Positions 26,033 through 34,742 of a stretch of 64,000 nt of DNA are shown one piece after another. Below the pieces are notes generated by a model, which searched no databases, was not told where the DNA came from, and saw only the letters and a list, made by a program, of their open reading frames with translations. The first letter of the stretch is position 1; every line of letters begins with the position of its first letter. The translations under genes and the position numbers were made by a program. The stretch is from Brevibacterium epidermidis NBRC 14811 (GTDB lineage Bacteria > Actinomycetota > Actinomycetes > Actinomycetales > Brevibacteriaceae): NCBI RefSeq assembly GCF_001570805.1, contig NZ_BCSJ01000002.1:149946-213945 (forward strand). The letters run 5' to 3'.

Positions 26033-27382
26033 TTAGGCCTTGACGATCTTCTTCTCGTAACGTCCAAGGAAAAGGTAGATCGTAGCACCGGCGAGTGCGA
26101 TCAGGCAGAGCACGGTGAAGCTCGCTCCCCAACTAAGCATCTCTGCAAGTATCGGCATAACCAGGTTCGCAGCAAGCTCGCCGACGATGTATCCAAAGAG
26201 ACCCACGAATCCGACGGCTACGCCCGCTGCTTTGAGAGGAACAACGTTCAGGGTCAAGATGTTCACGATGAGCTGCGGGCCATAGATCAGACCGCCCATG
26301 AGTCCGGTCACAATCAGCAATACCGGGTAGCTCTCATTTCCCATGTAAATGAAGATCAGCGCCGCCAGCAACAGCAGCCCGACACAGCCGACGATCGCCT
26401 GCTTGTTCGGCGCCTTGATCGCGATCCAGGCGAAAATAAAGCACCCGGGAATCGCCACCCACTCCAACATCGAAAATGCTGTCAGGTACTGGCTTTCACT
26501 GAAGCCCATCTCTGTTCCGAGGAATGCAGGAATCCAGTTCGTGATGCCGAACCGCAAGAAGTAGAGAATCGCGTTGATCAGACCGATCAACAGCACCACT
26601 GGCGACGTCAGAACGAAGCGGACAAAGATCCGCATGTACCCTTCATCGGGCGCGACTTCGACCTGAGGCTCGCCGAACTCTCCGTAAATAGTGGATAGGC
26701 GGTCTTTGCCTTCGTCTTCAGGGCGATCTCCGCCCTGCTTCCAGAACCAGAAGCTCAGAGCCAGAACCAGCGCACCGGGGATGAGGAATCCCACCCAGGT
26801 ATTTCCCGGACCAACGAGGGTGACGAGCCAGGTGATCAGCAGAGGGAGCCCAGCACCTCCTGCATTTTGCGAAGTGTTCCAGATCGCGATCCCCGAACCA
26901 CGCGATTTGTTCGGATACCAATTCGCAATCATCGCCATCGAAGACGGTGCAAGTGCACCCTGGACGACGCCGAGCATGAGCATCAGAATGAACAACAGCA
27001 CGAAGTTGTGAGTGAAGCCAAGACCGATGCAGATCAGCGCTGAAGCTGCAAGACAGCCAGCGAAAATCTTTCGCAAACTAACACGGTCGGCAACTGCGCC
27101 CATACCGAACTTCGCGAATCCGTATGTGATGGTGAATGCCGTCAGAATGATGCCGACTTGGGTTAAGCTCCAGCCATTTTCCAGACGAATGCTCTCACTC
27201 TGGAGCTTGAAGTTGTTTCTCACAAAGTAGGCACAGACGTAGCCAACATAGGCAACTAAAAACACCACCTTGCGTCTCGATAGGTACGACCTGAAGCGTT
27301 CTGGATGGGCACTCCGATAGAGCTCCGCGGCTTCTTCCTGGCTCCCGGGCGAGCCCGCCGACCGTGCCTGCTGATCAGACAT
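26033..27382 (-). CDS. MFS transporter, OPA-like (paralogue of the neighbour)
   Basis: 449 residues from ATG 27382, preceded by GAAAAGAG; an upstream TTG is less likely. Twelve membrane segments. VFLVAYVGYVCAYFVRNNFK, GFAKFGMGAVADRVSLRK and GSGIAIWNTSQNAGGAGLPL align with the same blocks of the transporter at 24728-26023, so the two are paralogues. A hydrophilic N-terminal tail of about 37 residues precedes the first segment. Convergent MFS paralogues in one locus suggest either two related substrates, or one transporter and one UhpC-like sensor. A GATTG/CAATC inverted repeat lies upstream. Confidence 0.83.
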   Translation of the reverse strand: MSDQQARSAGSPGSQEEAAELYRSAHPERFRSYLSRRKVVFLVAYVGYVCAYFVRNNFKLQSESIRLENGWSLTQVGIILTAFTITYGFAKFGMGAVADRVSLRKIFAGCLAASALICIGLGFTHNFVLLFILMLMLGVVQGALAPSSMAMIANWYPNKSRGSGIAIWNTSQNAGGAGLPLLITWLVTLVGPGNTWVGFLIPGALVLALSFWFWKQGGDRPEDEGKDRLSTIYGEFGEPQVEVAPDEGYMRIFVRFVLTSPVVLLIGLINAILYFLRFGITNWIPAFLGTEMGFSESQYLTAFSMLEWVAIPGCFIFAWIAIKAPNKQAIVGCVGLLLLAALIFIYMGNESYPVLLIVTGLMGGLIYGPQLIVNILTLNVVPLKAAGVAVGFVGLFGYIVGELAANLVMPILAEMLSWGASFTVLCLIALAGATIYLFLGRYEKKIVKA

Positions 27383-27445
27383 GATGATTCTCTTTTCACT
27401 CGACAACTCTGTCTCTCAACGTCTGCTTTGGATGACGCTCTCACT

Positions 27446-27460
27446 GATTGTATAGCAATC
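27446..27460. promoter_or_regulatory. Inverted repeat upstream of the second MFS gene
   Basis: GATTGTATAGCAATC: 5-base arms around TATAG, 64 bases upstream of the MFS start. The overall look, ATTG then TATA then CAAT, recalls FadR-type GntR sites. The rest of the 27383-27631 gap shows no gene. Confidence 0.4.
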
Positions 27461-27631
27461 TTAAGTAGTGTCTGACAAAACGATACGCGATGGACGTATG
27501 GCCAACGGCTAGACGAATGAGTGTTGGATGTTACGCCCTGGAGTCACCCTGTTGAACCTCGTCTGGGCATACTCCGAGTCAAATCATGAGCAGTCGCAGC
27601 TGAGGACGATCGGGCGGTTCGCGACGCGAGG

Positions 27632-27955
27632 TCATTTCTGGAAGTAGAATTCCGAGTGCGCTTCGCAACGAGGGTTGAAAGCGGCCCCGCATTCCGGACA
27701 GGCGTCGACCGCTTTGTAGGCGCTGATCGTCAGCTCGGTCCAGCAGTTTCCGCAGAGGATCGCGGGCTGGTCCCACTTCTCGCGCGGCCATTGCTGTGCG
27801 GGATGATCAGCAGTCTCCGAGTGGCACAGGTGGCAAGGATAGTAGCGGTCGCAACAGGCGAAGCGGATGGCGATAATATCGAGTTCGGTGGCGTAGTGGA
27901 CGCACCTAGTGTGATCATCGACCGTCGGGCCGAATACTTCGGGGGTCCGCGTCAT
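27632..27955 (-). CDS. CHY-type zinc-finger protein
   Basis: 107 residues from ATG 27955. The Cys/His pattern is that of the CHY zinc finger: TRCVHYATELDIIAIRFACC, then CDRYYPCHLCHSETADHP, then CGNCWTELTIS, and CPECGAAFNPRCEAHSEFYF. At least nine Cys and several His can bind three zinc ions. In eukaryotes the CHY module belongs to ubiquitin ligases. Bacterial stand-alone copies are uncharacterised; one thought is a role in protein folding or transport. Divergent from the DUF2891 gene by 130 bases. Confidence 0.85.
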   Translation of the reverse strand: MTRTPEVFGPTVDDHTRCVHYATELDIIAIRFACCDRYYPCHLCHSETADHPAQQWPREKWDQPAILCGNCWTELTISAYKAVDACPECGAAFNPRCEAHSEFYFQK

Positions 27956-28085
27956 TGCTCGCCCATCCTTCCTGCGCGCCGCGACCGGGGCTAGTCCTTG
28001 TCCGATCCAGCCTAACCGTTGCGGTTCGCCACCTGGTCCGGTGATCATCCCAGTAGAGTGGAAGACCCCGAGCCGAAGAGGATCC

Positions 28086-29135
28086 ATGCCGCAGATTGAC
28101 GATTACGTCCACCCCTTCGCCGAGGTGGCGCTGACCAACATCACCCGTGAGTATCCGTTCGCCTCCCATCATCTGGCGCGGAGTCTGGCCGATATCGTGC
28201 CTGCGGTGGAGAAGAATCCGGCGTTCGCGAACTCCTATGACTGGCATTCGAGCGTGCATATGCACTACCTGCTGGCGTCTTTGCTGGAGACCGAGGTGGC
28301 GCAGAGTGCCGGTTGGCGCGAACGTGCGATCGAGATCCTGTCTTCGCATTTGAGCGAGGAACATATACTCACCGAGGCGGCTTTCCTCCGTGAGAATCCG
28401 TCCTGGGAGCGGCCGTATGGCTGGGCCTGGGCGGTCGAGCTCAATCGGGTGCTGAATGCCAGCGCCGTTTCGGAGCTTCGTGCGCTCGGCGCGAACACTC
28501 AAGTGCTCGCGTACACGGTCTTCGATCTTGCATCGACGTGGCTGCCCAAAGTGGCCGCGCCAGTCCGGCATGGGGTGCACTCGAACACCGCATTCGGGCT
28601 GCGTCGGATTCTTTTGGGAGCCCGGGAGGCAGATCGTCACGATGTCGTCGACATCATTGCCGGTGCAGCTCGTCGATTCTTCGCCGAGGATGCCGCCTGG
28701 AACTTCCGCCAGGAACGCAGCGGCCACGACTTCCTCTCCCCTGGTTTGTGCGAGGCCGACCTCATGGCGGAGGTCCTCACCGAGGATGAGCTCGCATCTT
28801 GGCTGCCGGAGTTCCTTTCCGAGTTGTCTCCCGAGTCGCCGGCGCTCACACCTGTGAACGTCCTCGACCCGACCGACGGACACCAGAGCCACCTTTACGG
28901 TTTGGGACTCTCAGTTGCGGCATCGGTGATGCGACTGGCGCCGAAGCTGGAGTCGATCGCGGAGAACACGGGCGATGATGACCTCATGGCTCAGGCAAAA
29001 GGCATGCTCACACGAGTCGATTCATTAATGGCACCTGGCCTTGAGGCTGCTGTCTCAGACGAGTATGTGTCCTCTCATTGGCTCGCGACGTTTGCTTGGG
29101 AAGCATTGATTCAGCGAGTCGGCCATCAGAACTAG
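28086..29135 (+). CDS. DUF2891 domain-containing protein
   Basis: 349 residues from ATG 28086 with AGAGGA upstream. DUF2891 landmarks: YPFASHHLARS, NPAFANSYDWHSSVHMHYLL and GHDFLSPGLCEADLMAEVL, with conserved His and Asp residues spread along an alpha-helical chain. The fold is probably an alpha/alpha barrel like glycan-processing enzymes, but no activity is established. Conserved SYDWHSSVHMHY and HDFLSP could form a metal or sugar site. Stands at the left edge of the AT-richer island and has typical high-GC codons itself. Confidence 0.85.
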   Translation: MPQIDDYVHPFAEVALTNITREYPFASHHLARSLADIVPAVEKNPAFANSYDWHSSVHMHYLLASLLETEVAQSAGWRERAIEILSSHLSEEHILTEAAFLRENPSWERPYGWAWAVELNRVLNASAVSELRALGANTQVLAYTVFDLASTWLPKVAAPVRHGVHSNTAFGLRRILLGAREADRHDVVDIIAGAARRFFAEDAAWNFRQERSGHDFLSPGLCEADLMAEVLTEDELASWLPEFLSELSPESPALTPVNVLDPTDGHQSHLYGLGLSVAASVMRLAPKLESIAENTGDDDLMAQAKGMLTRVDSLMAPGLEAAVSDEYVSSHWLATFAWEALIQRVGHQN

Positions 29136-29165
29136 TGAAATCCAGCTGCCCCGGCAACTTCGTCG

Positions 29166-32165
29166 CTAGAACAGCTTGTCTTTCTGATCGTCGTTGTATT
29201 CGAGCCGAATTGGTGTCTCTTCATGGCTTAGATCAATTGACGGAGCTTTAGAGCTGCGGCTCTTTGCCTCTTCGATCGCCGGGCCTGTCGTCAAATAGTC
29301 ATAGAGCGCTGCATCAATGGGGTACTCCAGGTTGAGGTCCATCGTGACAACGTCCAAACTCTTCCCGTTCTCCCCAGGCATCTTTGTTTGCACTGGGTCC
29401 GAGGACGTGGCCTGGCCCAAGTAGTAAAAGTCCGTGCCTTCAGCGTCGTCCTTCTTAGCAAAGAGATACAGCGGGATCTCATTGTTCACAATCGACCGGA
29501 CTTCCTTGCTCTGCAATGTCCTCTTGCTGCGTGTGAACCAGCGGAGCGTGTTCTCGCTAACAAAAGAGTCTTCGTACGAAGTGCTCGCCGACACGTCGTC
29601 ATCTTTGTGATAAGTCACGAAGATTGGACACGAATTGGAGTAGACGTCGACTTTGTACCCGTACATCGTCCCTTTTTGATCGCTTTGCCAATTGAGCAGT
29701 CTGCAAACGTCTTTGCGCGAGTACTTCTTCCCTGCCTCTAGACGTTCATCCCAGCGGTACCTGTGACGGGATAAGAAGAGCCCTGTCTCAATTGCATCAG
29801 TCAAATGGGCTAAGAAGCTGGGCGAGTGTTCAAGCAGGTCCAGAAATTCTGAGGTTGGAGTGATCCTGCCGTCTGTCCAATCGACGATCGGAGTCCCGTA
29901 TTTTTTCTGATCACCCTCAGTGAAGAATTCAAAGTTGAAAATTCTTTCAATGGAGTCAATTGTGGCCTGGTCTGAAGTCGCTCCCTTCTGATCAAAAAGC
30001 GAGCGAAGGTCACTCACAGTCACAGGAGTTCTTGCACTCACTAGTTGCTCGAGCACCAGAAGTTCATGGGGCCGTTTGCCGTTCAGAAACTCCTGACTTA
30101 CCATCGACAAGATCTGACTTTCTCTGTCTGTGGGCTGCTCGTCGACGACTTTGAAGGCGTTGAGCAGTTTCCAATAGTTGCCACGCGCACTGGCGATTAC
30201 TACTGGATCAACAACATCAAAGCGCGCATAGTCCATCAGCATCGGCGGCCTACCGAGTCGGGTATGCAGGTCTCTAAAGGACTGCTTGAGGTTCTTCAGG
30301 CTATCCAGGCGTGTGGACTCGATCGACTTGAAGATTCGCTCCTTTGCGACCGCATCAAAGTTGATGCTTGAAAGTCCAGAAACCGCACCGACATCTTGCG
30401 CTTCAATCATCTTCTTCCGGAGAGAGTCCTTGTTCAGGCTGCTGTCTCCGAAGAGGGCAATCGGCACGAGGAAGTTGTTCGTGTAGTTACCGATGAAGTC
30501 GATAACGATGAGATGGCTCTTGCCAGCTGCCTTGCGCAGTCCGCGGCCGAGCTGCTGAGTAAAGATGATGCTCGACTGAGTTTGCCGAAGCATGACCACT
30601 TGGTTGACTGTCCGGATATCAATGCCTTCGTTAAACACATCGACGGAGATGATGTAGTCGAGCTCTCCGTTTTCAAGCTGGGAGACGACACGTTCACGGA
30701 TTTCTACCGAATCTTCACCAGTTAGAGCTCGCGTTCGAAGCCGTTTGCCATGTACGTCGTTCTGGTTGAGAAGCGTCGATAGCTCTCGAGCTTCATCTTT
30801 TCGGCTGCAGAACATGAGGCCTCTGACCGGGTCGCCTACGTGCCCATAACGCTCAATCACCTGAATCAGGTGAGCTACTCTCTCTGGGGCAACGAGGTTC
30901 CGCAGCTGGCTTGTGTCACCGATAACTTCGCCGTCCTTCTCGAAGTCGGTGACGCCGTAATAGTGGAACGGGGCGAGCATGTCTTCCTCGAGCGCCTTCT
31001 GTAGTCGAATCTCATAGGGCACGTTGTAGTCGAACAGGCTATAGACATTGAAATCGTCTGACCGCTCGGGAGTAGCGGTGATTCCAAGCATGAAGTCCGG
31101 GGTGAAGTACTGAATGATGTTCTGGTGCAACCTCGCACCAGCCCTATGAACCTCATCGATGAGGATGTAGTCGAAGTGGTCGCGTGCGATTTGGTTCAGC
31201 TTTTCAGCCGATCCCAGTGACTGCACGGTTGCGAATACGAACCGTCGATCAAGTTCTCTACGCGACCCGACGAACTTCCCAACCTCGTGTTCCTCAAGAT
31301 CGAGCACCTTGGTGAATTCCTCAATCGCGCGATCGAGAATTTGTTCTCGGTGCACGACGAAGAGCACTCGTTCCGGATTTGCGGCCTTTACGTCTAGCGC
31401 CGCGAGAATGGTCTTACCTGTGCCAGTCGCCGACACGACTAGAGCTTTATCCTCACCCGAGTCGCGTACCTTTTGAATTTCAAGGAGAGCCTCTGCCTGC
31501 ATCGCATTGGCGACAATCTGAGTACGAGTCCCCGGCAGCTGAAGGTTCGACCCCGAAACTTCGCTACGTGCCGAAGGCGGGACGTACAACTCTTCGTATA
31601 CATTGATCCAGTCATCGCTCAGCAGCGTGGCGGACTCAAGCTGGATATCAATAGCAGCAGCAAGCTGCTGAACAATATCGCCGTCAGGAAGTGCTGAGAA
31701 CCTCAGGTTCCACTCGTGGTTTCGCTTGAGCGCCCGAGAAGTCAGATTTGAGCTACCCACGATCGCTGTGGTCGTAGCTGCTTGCTCAAAGATGAAGCCT
31801 TTGGGATGGAAACCTCTTGTGTCATCTTCAAACACGTACACTTCGATGCCAAGGTCGTGGAGATTCTTCAGTTCCCTAAATGACTCAGGTGAGTTGAAAC
31901 CCAAGTAAGTCGAAGTGATGATTCGGCCCCGGCCCGGGAACTCAATCAGTGGTTGCTTCAATGAAGCGATTGCATCTGAACTGACAAATGCAACTGAAAA
32001 GGTGAAGCTCTTCGAGCGTCTCAGTTCTTCAAGGATGGCTTTGTGCATCGTGTTGGCTTCAACATTTGAAACCAACATCGGGTTGAAGAGGCGTTCCGCG
32101 GGTGACGAACGATCAAGAAATCCGAACGCTGTGTCTCGGCGAACATGCTCTGGAACTGTTGCCAC
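29166..32165 (-). CDS. SauUSI-like type IV modification-dependent restriction enzyme (PLD-helicase-DUF3427)
   Basis: 999 residues from GTG 32165. Residues 38-180 are a phospholipase D-type nuclease: HPKGFIFEQAATTTAIVGSS gives the catalytic His120 and Lys122, with Asn140 in GSSNLTSRAL. Residues 215-600 are a superfamily 2 helicase: SATGTGKTILAAL (Walker A, about 245), LIDEVHRAG (about 336), LGITATPERSD, and QQLGRGLRKAAGKSHLIVID. The C-terminal third matches DUF3427. This order and length are those of S. aureus SauUSI (953 residues), which cuts DNA containing 5-methyl or 5-hydroxymethyl cytosine, DUF3427 being the reading domain. The NUDIX gene ends two bases upstream. AT-richer codons than the neighbours suggest transfer. 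Confidence 0.85.
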   Translation of the reverse strand: MATVPEHVRRDTAFGFLDRSSPAERLFNPMLVSNVEANTMHKAILEELRRSKSFTFSVAFVSSDAIASLKQPLIEFPGRGRIITSTYLGFNSPESFRELKNLHDLGIEVYVFEDDTRGFHPKGFIFEQAATTTAIVGSSNLTSRALKRNHEWNLRFSALPDGDIVQQLAAAIDIQLESATLLSDDWINVYEELYVPPSARSEVSGSNLQLPGTRTQIVANAMQAEALLEIQKVRDSGEDKALVVSATGTGKTILAALDVKAANPERVLFVVHREQILDRAIEEFTKVLDLEEHEVGKFVGSRRELDRRFVFATVQSLGSAEKLNQIARDHFDYILIDEVHRAGARLHQNIIQYFTPDFMLGITATPERSDDFNVYSLFDYNVPYEIRLQKALEEDMLAPFHYYGVTDFEKDGEVIGDTSQLRNLVAPERVAHLIQVIERYGHVGDPVRGLMFCSRKDEARELSTLLNQNDVHGKRLRTRALTGEDSVEIRERVVSQLENGELDYIISVDVFNEGIDIRTVNQVVMLRQTQSSIIFTQQLGRGLRKAAGKSHLIVIDFIGNYTNNFLVPIALFGDSSLNKDSLRKKMIEAQDVGAVSGLSSINFDAVAKERIFKSIESTRLDSLKNLKQSFRDLHTRLGRPPMLMDYARFDVVDPVVIASARGNYWKLLNAFKVVDEQPTDRESQILSMVSQEFLNGKRPHELLVLEQLVSARTPVTVSDLRSLFDQKGATSDQATIDSIERIFNFEFFTEGDQKKYGTPIVDWTDGRITPTSEFLDLLEHSPSFLAHLTDAIETGLFLSRHRYRWDERLEAGKKYSRKDVCRLLNWQSDQKGTMYGYKVDVYSNSCPIFVTYHKDDDVSASTSYEDSFVSENTLRWFTRSKRTLQSKEVRSIVNNEIPLYLFAKKDDAEGTDFYYLGQATSSDPVQTKMPGENGKSLDVVTMDLNLEYPIDAALYDYLTTGPAIEEAKSRSSKAPSIDLSHEETPIRLEYNDDQKDKLF

Positions 32166-32167
32166 GC

Positions 32168-32575
32168 CTACTCCTCGGTCATTGAGAAATCTTGCACCAC
32201 CTTCTCAACTGCAGGTATATCAGCTGGCGCCCACTCCACCGAATCGAGGTCGGTTGCTTCGATCCATCGAATTTCGGAATGTTCAGTTAGTTTCGGTTCG
32301 CCTTCAACCAATGTGGAGTAGAAGGTAGTGAGCGTAACGAAGCCGAAGTCGTATTCGTGCCGAGTAGAGGCGACTTCGTCTCCAATTTCAGCAGTGCACA
32401 GTAGCTCTTCCTGAAGCTCTCGAACTAGAGCGTCACGTGGAGTCTCTCCAGCTTCAATCTTGCCTCCGGGAAACTCCCACATGCCCGCCAACGACATCGT
32501 TGAGCTCCTCTGAGCGGCCAATATTTTCGTTCCGTCGACGACGATAGCGCCTACAACGTTAATTTCCTTTTTCAC
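32168..32575 (-). CDS. NUDIX hydrolase, NudG/MutT-like nucleotide pyrophosphohydrolase
   Basis: 135 residues from GTG 32575, which has GGGGAG seven bases upstream; ATG 32599 has its Shine-Dalgarno too close. NUDIX box: GGKIEAGETPRDALVRELQE then EL, with the catalytic RE..EE intact but Leu in place of the usual final Gly. Start KKEINVVGAIVVDGTKILAA and end WAPADIPAVEKVVQDF resemble E. coli NudG, which has an APADIP stretch at the same place and hydrolyses CTP, dCTP and 5-methyl-dCTP. Coupled to the SauUSI-like gene by a two-base gap, so likely co-translated. Substrate is inferred, not shown. Confidence 0.82.
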   Translation of the reverse strand: MKKEINVVGAIVVDGTKILAAQRSSTMSLAGMWEFPGGKIEAGETPRDALVRELQEELLCTAEIGDEVASTRHEYDFGFVTLTTFYSTLVEGEPKLTEHSEIRWIEATDLDSVEWAPADIPAVEKVVQDFSMTEE

Positions 32576-32848
32576 GGTCCAGCTCCCCTCGTCCTCCATG
32601 CCTCCCCTACCCTACCGACTCGCTAAGCGTCGCCACACGCATAAAGATCGAATTGAAGCTTCCAACATTCCATCTGGCCGTCTCGATGGACATTTACAGC
32701 AACCCAGCGTGAGATACGAAAAGCGCCGCCTTCAGGTGCGCACTGCGCCACAGACAGCTCTCGCTCCCCCTCGGCTCCAACACCGTTGACCGACTACCTC
32801 CTTCTCCAACCACTTGTTTGTGTCAGAGCCGCAGTGTTGACTATCAGT

Positions 32849-33055
32849 ATGGTCACAAGCATCGTTGTTCTGTCACTCACCATCGTCGTGTTAATCGCTG
32901 TAGGCTACTTCGCCTTTAGACACTGGAACAACAAAATCGCCCGCCTGAATGAGGAGCGTCAGAACACTTCTACATTCGCCCAGAAGCGAACCGCCGAGAT
33001 TACAGTGAAATTATGCGCACTCATATCAATAGCCGGATGGGCCAATTTGTCATGA
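32849..33055 (+). CDS. Possible small single-span membrane protein
   Basis: 68 residues from ATG 32849; an ATG at 32786 is in frame. MVTSIVVLSLTIVVLIAVGY then FAFRHWNNKIARLNEERQN: one hydrophobic helix and a charged tail. No clear ribosome site. It is divergent from the NUDIX-restriction pair and in the same AT-richer patch. It might be a membrane-associated partner or just a chance frame. Confidence 0.35.
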   Translation: MVTSIVVLSLTIVVLIAVGYFAFRHWNNKIARLNEERQNTSTFAQKRTAEITVKLCALISIAGWANLS

Positions 33056-33061
33056 ATTGGC
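33041..33061. terminator. Hairpin after the small membrane ORF
   Basis: GCCAATT (33041-33047) and AATTGGC (33055-33061) form 7-base arms with a 7-base loop. It overlaps the end of the small frame at 33055. It could be a terminator or a protein-binding site. Confidence 0.35.
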
Positions 33062-33195
33062 ATAACGAGATTCCGATTCCCGGGGCGCGAAATGGTAGCG
33101 TAAGTCTCCCGCAAACGGTAGTGTAGCCAGTTGCCGGTGACGCCGGACTACCCGATCGTCATCCACTCTGACCTGGTGCTTCACCGCTCAGGAAC

Positions 33196-34503
33196 CTACC
33201 CCACCAGCCCCATCACCGACTCCTTGACCTGCAGGGCAGCGAGAAACCCGAACAGTGCCAGGCACACGGCGAGCAGCACGTTCGACCACTTCGTATTGCG
33301 CAGTTGAGCCGGCACGGATGAGCGGTTGAGGATGACGAGCAGCGCCAGGGCGAGCACCGGCAGAATGAACGCGCTGATCGCTGCGTAGACGAGCACGAGG
33401 GTGACGGGTTTGCCGAGGCTCATGATGACCAACGTTGCGATCGAGAGGTAGACGAGGACGCCGCGGAACTCGATTGACTTCGCCGACATCTCATTGGCCG
33501 GTTCGTCCTGGTGCGGGTAGCGCCGCAGCACGCGCAGGCAGTCGGCGGTGACGTAGGCGATTCCGGAGAACCCGCCGAGCACGCTCGTGTACACCACGGC
33601 GAGGAAGCTGATGAGGAACACCAAACGCCCGGTCTCACCGATCCGACCCACCAGGTCATCGGCGATCGCGAACAGCGCATCATTGTCCGAAATCGTGAAG
33701 CCCTGCCCGTAGAGGATGAAGGCTCCCACGGCGCTCATTGCCACGGCGAAGATGAAGACGAGTCCATAGCTGATGAACAGGTCGAGCCGGACGACGGGCT
33801 TCCAGTCAGGCGTCCGCCATGCCTTCTCACGGATCCAGAACGAGTAGGCGAGGATGCCGGTCGCTCCCCCGACTCCGCCGATGAGCGACATCACCGTGAT
33901 GATCGAGGTGTTCGGGAACGTCGGCACGATCGTCGCCGCGGCGACCTCCTGCGCGTCCTGGCCCTGGAACACGGAGATCGCCAAGGCGAGGATGCCGAAG
34001 AACATAATGATTCCGAAGCCCATCATGGCCTTTTCCACGATTCCGTACCGGCCGATGCCGACAAGCACCGCGGCGGAGAGGAGCACGACGATCGCGGTCG
34101 GCCAGAACGGCAGGACGGGGAAGATCGCCTGCAGGATCGTCGTCGTCACCGCGATGACACCGGCTCCGAAGAACAGCCCGACGAGCAACTCGGCGATGAG
34201 GAAGAGGATCGGGAACGTCCGCCCGCCGAATCGAGTGAGATGGGAGATCAAGGACCGGTCGCCGCTCATCTGCAGCCGCGACACCGCCTCGGAGAGAACG
34301 AACTTGAGGATGATGCCGACGGTGAACACCCAGATGAGCGCCAAACCGTATTCGGCGCCGGAGTTCATCGTCGTGATCATGTCCGAAGCTCCGACGCTGG
34401 CCAGCGCCAACACGATCCCCGGACCGATGAGGCGGAGGCGTCCAGCCCATGATGTCGGCGCCGAGGCGGCGTTCTTCGTCTGCGATGTCGTTTCGGCGGA
34501 CAT
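33196..34503 (-). CDS. Nramp-like metal ion transporter (divergent)
   Basis: 435 residues from ATG 34503 (AAGGAG lies 12 bases upstream; GTG 34524 is an alternative). Eleven or so membrane helices in the LeuT/Nramp arrangement (LRLIGPGIVLALASVGASDM, then ITTMNSGAEYG in helix 1). Canonical Nramp proteins have DPGN in helix 1 and MPH in helix 6 for manganese or iron. Here helix 1 reads ASDMITTMNSG and helix 6 reads GGVGGATGILAYSFW, so both metal motifs are replaced. It is therefore a divergent Nramp-related transporter with unknown substrate, perhaps another cation or an organic solute. Inner membrane. Confidence 0.8.
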   Translation of the reverse strand: MSAETTSQTKNAASAPTSWAGRLRLIGPGIVLALASVGASDMITTMNSGAEYGLALIWVFTVGIILKFVLSEAVSRLQMSGDRSLISHLTRFGGRTFPILFLIAELLVGLFFGAGVIAVTTTILQAIFPVLPFWPTAIVVLLSAAVLVGIGRYGIVEKAMMGFGIIMFFGILALAISVFQGQDAQEVAAATIVPTFPNTSIITVMSLIGGVGGATGILAYSFWIREKAWRTPDWKPVVRLDLFISYGLVFIFAVAMSAVGAFILYGQGFTISDNDALFAIADDLVGRIGETGRLVFLISFLAVVYTSVLGGFSGIAYVTADCLRVLRRYPHQDEPANEMSAKSIEFRGVLVYLSIATLVIMSLGKPVTLVLVYAAISAFILPVLALALLVILNRSSVPAQLRNTKWSNVLLAVCLALFGFLAALQVKESVMGLVG

Positions 34504-34742
34504 TGGCGGGGTGGGCTCCTTCACGTGGGTTCGTCGACGACGCCACCGGAGAAGTTCGCACGGGGCATCTTTCGCTCAGGAGAGTATGGCCGAGGTCGTC
34601 ACATTCCGGGACGAAAGTCTCACTACCCGGAAAGCGACTCTGCTTCGATCCACGCCGCAGCGCTCCGCATCAACCGCTCAAGGCCCATACTAGTCGCCGA
34701 ATCCGAGGCCGATTCGCAGTCTTCGAGCGTATATTCGACGCC

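Larger units (their letters stand above)
32576..33195. other. AT-richer intergenic stretch upstream of the restriction operon
   Basis: 620 bases, less GC-rich than the flanking chromosome. It must hold the promoter of the NUDIX-restriction operon and contains one short plausible frame (32849-33055) and one hairpin (33041-33061). I saw no tRNA or att-like direct repeat that would mark an integration boundary. Confidence 0.5.

Noticed and set aside
29166..32165. Helicase gene as a type III restriction (Res) subunit or a repair helicase alone
   Set aside because: There is no Mod methyltransferase nearby, and the PLD nuclease plus DUF3427 order fits the SauUSI type better.
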